DNA from: Lachnospiraceae bacterium
Lineage (GTDB): Bacteria; Bacillota; Clostridia; Lachnospirales; Lachnospiraceae
NCBI GenBank assembly: GCA_016287675.1
Contig: JAEFAR010000013.1
Location: 1-54,495, forward strand
Direction of reading: 5' to 3'
Length of the DNA: 54,495 bases
Shown: positions 51,915 through 54,495 of the stretch, in pieces
Layout of the letters: each line of letters starts with the position of its first letter
How positions within the stretch are numbered: the stretch's first letter is position 1
Notes under the pieces: generated by a model
What the model was told of the DNA's origin: nothing
Seen by the model: only the letters and a program-made list of their open reading frames with translations
The model's database searches: none
Program-made: the position numbers and the translations under genes

Positions 51915-52940
51915 CTATGCCTCCATATGGCTTCTGAAATCTATATCGCATGTGAGATAATGTTCCGTTTTGTCGAGATACTTTTTAATCTCTTCTTCAT
52001 TGTCCTTGAGACTCTTCAAAGTCTCGATCTTGATGAACCACAGAGGTTTCAGACATCTGTAGATCATCAGGGCATATTTCTTCTCGTTTTCCGAAAAAGT
52101 GTAGAACTCTTTCGCGATGTCCAGTGCTCTGAAGATCAGTTCGATCTCCTCTTCAAACTCGTCGAAGTTCTCTCTCATGAGATAGTTTAGGAAAACATCC
52201 TTTCCTGCAAGGTTGAAATCATATATGCCCACAAAATTGTAATCATCGTCTATCAGAAGATTGGTGGCATTTAAGTCCGCCTGAAAAACGGAAGTGGGGA
52301 GTTCATGATAGACTTTTTCAAGTGCCTTCCTGTTGTCGTTCCAAAGTTTCCATATGCGGTCGGTCTGAACCCTGAACTTCTCCGGCAGCGTATCGGCGTA
52401 CCTCTTCCACTCCAGCGCGTTCTCCATGACCTCATCGCATTCATCGTTTTCGTCAAAGATGTCAAAAAGACAATAACCCGAAGGGTAGTCCGTGTAATCA
52501 AATTGCTTTGCGGCAACTTTTGCTGTCATGGTCCAGATGGCCTTTTCGTAGTCCTCATACTTTGCCGCCATTTTGCTGTCGGACTCCATACGGTCTTCTA
52601 TGGCTTTGTAGACAGAAAACTCTTCGGCATACACGGTGCACCTGTGCCCTTTATACTCCACCGTGGGAAAGCCGCCGTTTCTCGCGTTTATGATCCTCGG
52701 ACAGTAATACCCCAGTTTACGATACTCCTCCACTGTCCTCTGCCACATTTCGATCTTCTCGGGAAACGTGAAAGAGTTGGAGCATATCTTCATGACATAT
52801 TTATTGCCGTTAACGGTCTCTACTATGTCCGTTTCCCTGAAATCCTCTTCTCCGATGCCTGTATCCAGTGTTTTAAAGTCTTTTGCCTCCTCATCGAAAA
52901 AGAGTTCAAAGATCTTTTTTCTTTCTTCGTTGTTCTCCAT
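51915..52940 (-). CDS. APH-like kinase-fold protein
   Basis: A 341-residue protein with the aminoglycoside-phosphotransferase/choline-kinase fold: a Lys-containing strand KYVMKICS, the catalytic loop FQADLNATNLLID (Asp and Asn kept; the usual His-Gly before Asp is Gln-Ala) and IYDFNLAG as the metal-binding Asp region. The substrate is unknown. Start at the ATG 52940, with AAGGGG five bases upstream; 52958 is an alternative in frame. The terminator at 53018 lies upstream, separating it from uppP. Confidence 0.75.
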   Translation of the reverse strand: MENNEERKKIFELFFDEEAKDFKTLDTGIGEEDFRETDIVETVNGNKYVMKICSNSFTFPEKIEMWQRTVEEYRKLGYYCPRIINARNGGFPTVEYKGHRCTVYAEEFSVYKAIEDRMESDSKMAAKYEDYEKAIWTMTAKVAAKQFDYTDYPSGYCLFDIFDENDECDEVMENALEWKRYADTLPEKFRVQTDRIWKLWNDNRKALEKVYHELPTSVFQADLNATNLLIDDDYNFVGIYDFNLAGKDVFLNYLMRENFDEFEEEIELIFRALDIAKEFYTFSENEKKYALMIYRCLKPLWFIKIETLKSLKDNEEEIKKYLDKTEHYLTCDIDFRSHMEA

Positions 52941-53017
52941 GTTTTCCCCTTTTGACATTATATAGATCTGTTCTGTTATTTTATCTTATCTCGGGCATTT
53001 TGACCATAATAAAACGA

Positions 53018-53050
53018 AAAAAAGCCGATGTTCGTCACCGGCTTTTTTTA
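53018..53050. terminator. Terminator between uppP and the kinase-fold gene
   Basis: AAGCCG pairs with CGGCTT, with A-run and T-run flanks. On the minus strand it follows the uppP stop directly. Confidence 0.75.
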
Positions 53051-53054
53051 TCAA

Positions 53055-53903
53055 CTATTTTAAAAAGAACGAGGAAACAAGCACAACGATGCCAAGGGCG
53101 ATCCTGTACCATCCGAAGGGCTTAAAATCGTGTTTCTTAATGTATCCTATGAAGCACCTGAGCACCACAAGGGACACGCCGAAGGAAACGATGCAGCCCA
53201 AAAGAAGCACCACAGCCTCATGCCCTGTTAATCCGAAACCAAATTTCAATATCTTCAGAAGGCTGGCTCCGAACATTACGGGAACAGCAAGGAAAAAGGT
53301 GAATTCTGCCGCCGCCTGTCTGGATATGCCTATGAGAAGTGCTCCGATGATGGTGGCTCCGGATCTTGAAGTTCCCGGGAAGATGGCCGCCAGGATTTGG
53401 AAGATACCGATCTCCAGTGCCATCATCATTGTGATGTCAGCCACCTCTTTGACTTTGGAAGTGCCTTTACTCACCACGAACTTTTCCACAAGGATGAAGA
53501 TGATACCGAACACTATCAGTGCCACAGCCACAGATATCTCATTATAGAAATGTTCATTGACGAGATCATCAAGAAGTATTCCTATAACTGCGGCGGGAAG
53601 GCAGGCAACAATGATCTTAAGCCACATGAAAAATGTGTTTTTCTTAATGAACGCGCCTTCATTTTCTTTTCTCTCCGCTCCCGTCAGGGCGAAGGGCCAA
53701 AGCTTTTTCCAATAGAGGACCACCACCGCCAGGATGGCTCCCAGCTGGATCACCACGTCAAACATATCGAAAAATTCTTCGGAAGTCTCACTGAAGGGCA
53801 AAAGTTTCTCCAAGAGGATTAGATGTCCCGTACTGCTGATGGGAAGCCACTCGGTGATGCCTTCCAAAATGCCGTAGATCACGGCCTTTAAAAAATCAAG
53901 CAT
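53055..53903 (-). CDS. uppP: Undecaprenyl-diphosphatase UppP (BacA)
   Basis: A 282-residue integral membrane enzyme that dephosphorylates undecaprenyl diphosphate to recycle the cell-wall lipid carrier. Both family motifs are present: EGITEWLPISSTGHLIL near the N-terminus and PGTSRSGATIIGALLIG in the middle, with about eight membrane segments. GGAGT lies upstream of the ATG. It is 28 bases downstream of the DUF1846 gene on the same strand. Confidence 0.95.
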   Translation of the reverse strand: MLDFLKAVIYGILEGITEWLPISSTGHLILLEKLLPFSETSEEFFDMFDVVIQLGAILAVVVLYWKKLWPFALTGAERKENEGAFIKKNTFFMWLKIIVACLPAAVIGILLDDLVNEHFYNEISVAVALIVFGIIFILVEKFVVSKGTSKVKEVADITMMMALEIGIFQILAAIFPGTSRSGATIIGALLIGISRQAAAEFTFFLAVPVMFGASLLKILKFGFGLTGHEAVVLLLGCIVSFGVSLVVLRCFIGYIKKHDFKPFGWYRIALGIVVLVSSFFLK

Positions 53904-53931
53904 TGTTCTACTCCGTATATATGATCACGTT

Positions 53932-54495
53932 TTATTGATGGAACAGTTTCTGTGTCTGGTACTTGGGTTCACAGGTAAGGTTCACTCCCAGTTTTCTGAA
54001 GACATTCTTGTCAACTTCCGAAAGCATTACGCTGGAATGGACTTCACAGCCCCTGAGTTCCGAAAGCATTGAGAGAGCCTTTGCCGCCTGAGGATCGGTC
54101 ACCGCGCATATGGACAGAGCTATGAGGAGCTCATCGGTGTGAAGTCTGGGATTGTGGTTGCCCAGAACTCCCGTCTTCAGCTTCTGAACAGGCTCGATGA
54201 TAGTGGGCGGAATGAGTTCCGCTTCATCCGGGATCCCCGCCAGTTTCTTTACACAATTAAGGATGAGAGCGGAAGAAGCTCCCAGAAGTGAGCTGGTCTT
54301 ACCGGTGATTACGGTTCCGTCACGAAGTTCCGCTGCCGCTGCGGGAGCGCCCGTAAGCTCTGCCTTGAGATTTGCCGCACCCACTACCTTACGTGCCGCA
54401 ACGCTGATGCCGGACTGTTCCATGATGAGTTCGATCTTAAGGACTTCCGCATCGGAACCGTTACCTGCTCTCCTGTTGCAAAGAGCTCCATAGTA
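53932..54495 (-). CDS. DUF1846 protein, 5' end outside the window
   Basis: The C-terminal 187 residues of a DUF1846 protein (family about 490-510). The reading frame is open to the window edge and begins there with YYGALCNRRAGNGSDAEVL. Motifs NHNPRLHTDELLIALSICA and TGKTSSLLGASSA fit the family. Its enzymatic role is unsettled. It precedes uppP on the same strand. Confidence 0.83.
   Translation of the reverse strand, partial: YYGALCNRRAGNGSDAEVLKIELIMEQSGISVAARKVVGAANLKAELTGAPAAAAELRDGTVITGKTSSLLGASSALILNCVKKLAGIPDEAELIPPTIIEPVQKLKTGVLGNHNPRLHTDELLIALSICAVTDPQAAKALSMLSELRGCEVHSSVMLSEVDKNVFRKLGVNLTCEPKYQTQKLFHQ

Overview
The window looks like a chromosomal segment from a Gram-positive anaerobe of the Clostridia, most likely a Lachnospiraceae-type bacterium. 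This is inferred, not proven. The evidence is the gene set (MecA adaptor, GdpP-type c-di-AMP phosphodiesterase, bS6-SSB-bS18 operon, UppP, DUF1846 and DUF1858 proteins, two-cluster ferredoxin), strong AGGAGG ribosome sites and classic TTGACA/TATAAT promoters. A methyl-accepting chemotaxis protein suggests motility.

Layout. 1-4.3 kb: a chemotaxis receptor and an EF-G paralogue. 4.4-5.5 kb: a lipid kinase. 5.5-12.7 kb: a minus-strand operon of a giant hybrid sensor kinase, a receiver-only response regulator and a GH31 glycosidase. 12.7-17.6 kb: a divergent plus-strand run of a TetM-like ribosomal GTPase fused to a Rae1/YacP-type nuclease domain, an M18 aminopeptidase and dUTPase. 17.6-27.7 kb: an AT-rich accessory island of small, hypothetical, broken and toxin-antitoxin or nuclease-like genes. 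It includes an intact RnlA/RnlB pair, a damaged toxin beside an intact antitoxin, a nucleotidyltransferase, a membrane-anchored GIY-YIG protein and several decayed genes. One terminator-like repeat occurs at both island edges and once inside. 27.7-38 kb: core genes again: a Ser/Thr kinase with a MinD-like tail, mecA, a DUF1858 protein, a ferredoxin, the gdpP-rplI-dnaB cluster, aspartate kinase and a Na/Pi cotransporter. 38-50.4 kb: one eight-gene operon with a secreted or membrane protein, an ABC-2 ATPase and permease, a Gln-Gly-repeat membrane protein, a MoxR ATPase, a DUF58 protein and two vWA membrane proteins. 50.4-54.5 kb: rpsF-ssb-rpsR, a small membrane protein with an APH-like kinase, uppP and a partial DUF1846 gene.

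How they may work together. The operon at 38-50 kb reads as one envelope machine: a MoxR/DUF58/vWA assembly module coupled to an ABC-2 exporter. The kinase-regulator-glycosidase operon reads as a sensing and glycan-use unit whose regulator has no DNA-binding domain. The Rae1 fusion suggests a factor that binds the ribosome like TetM or EF-G and cleaves mRNA there. These roles are inferred from domains and gene order only. Many start codons were reassigned from ribosome sites and are noted per gene.
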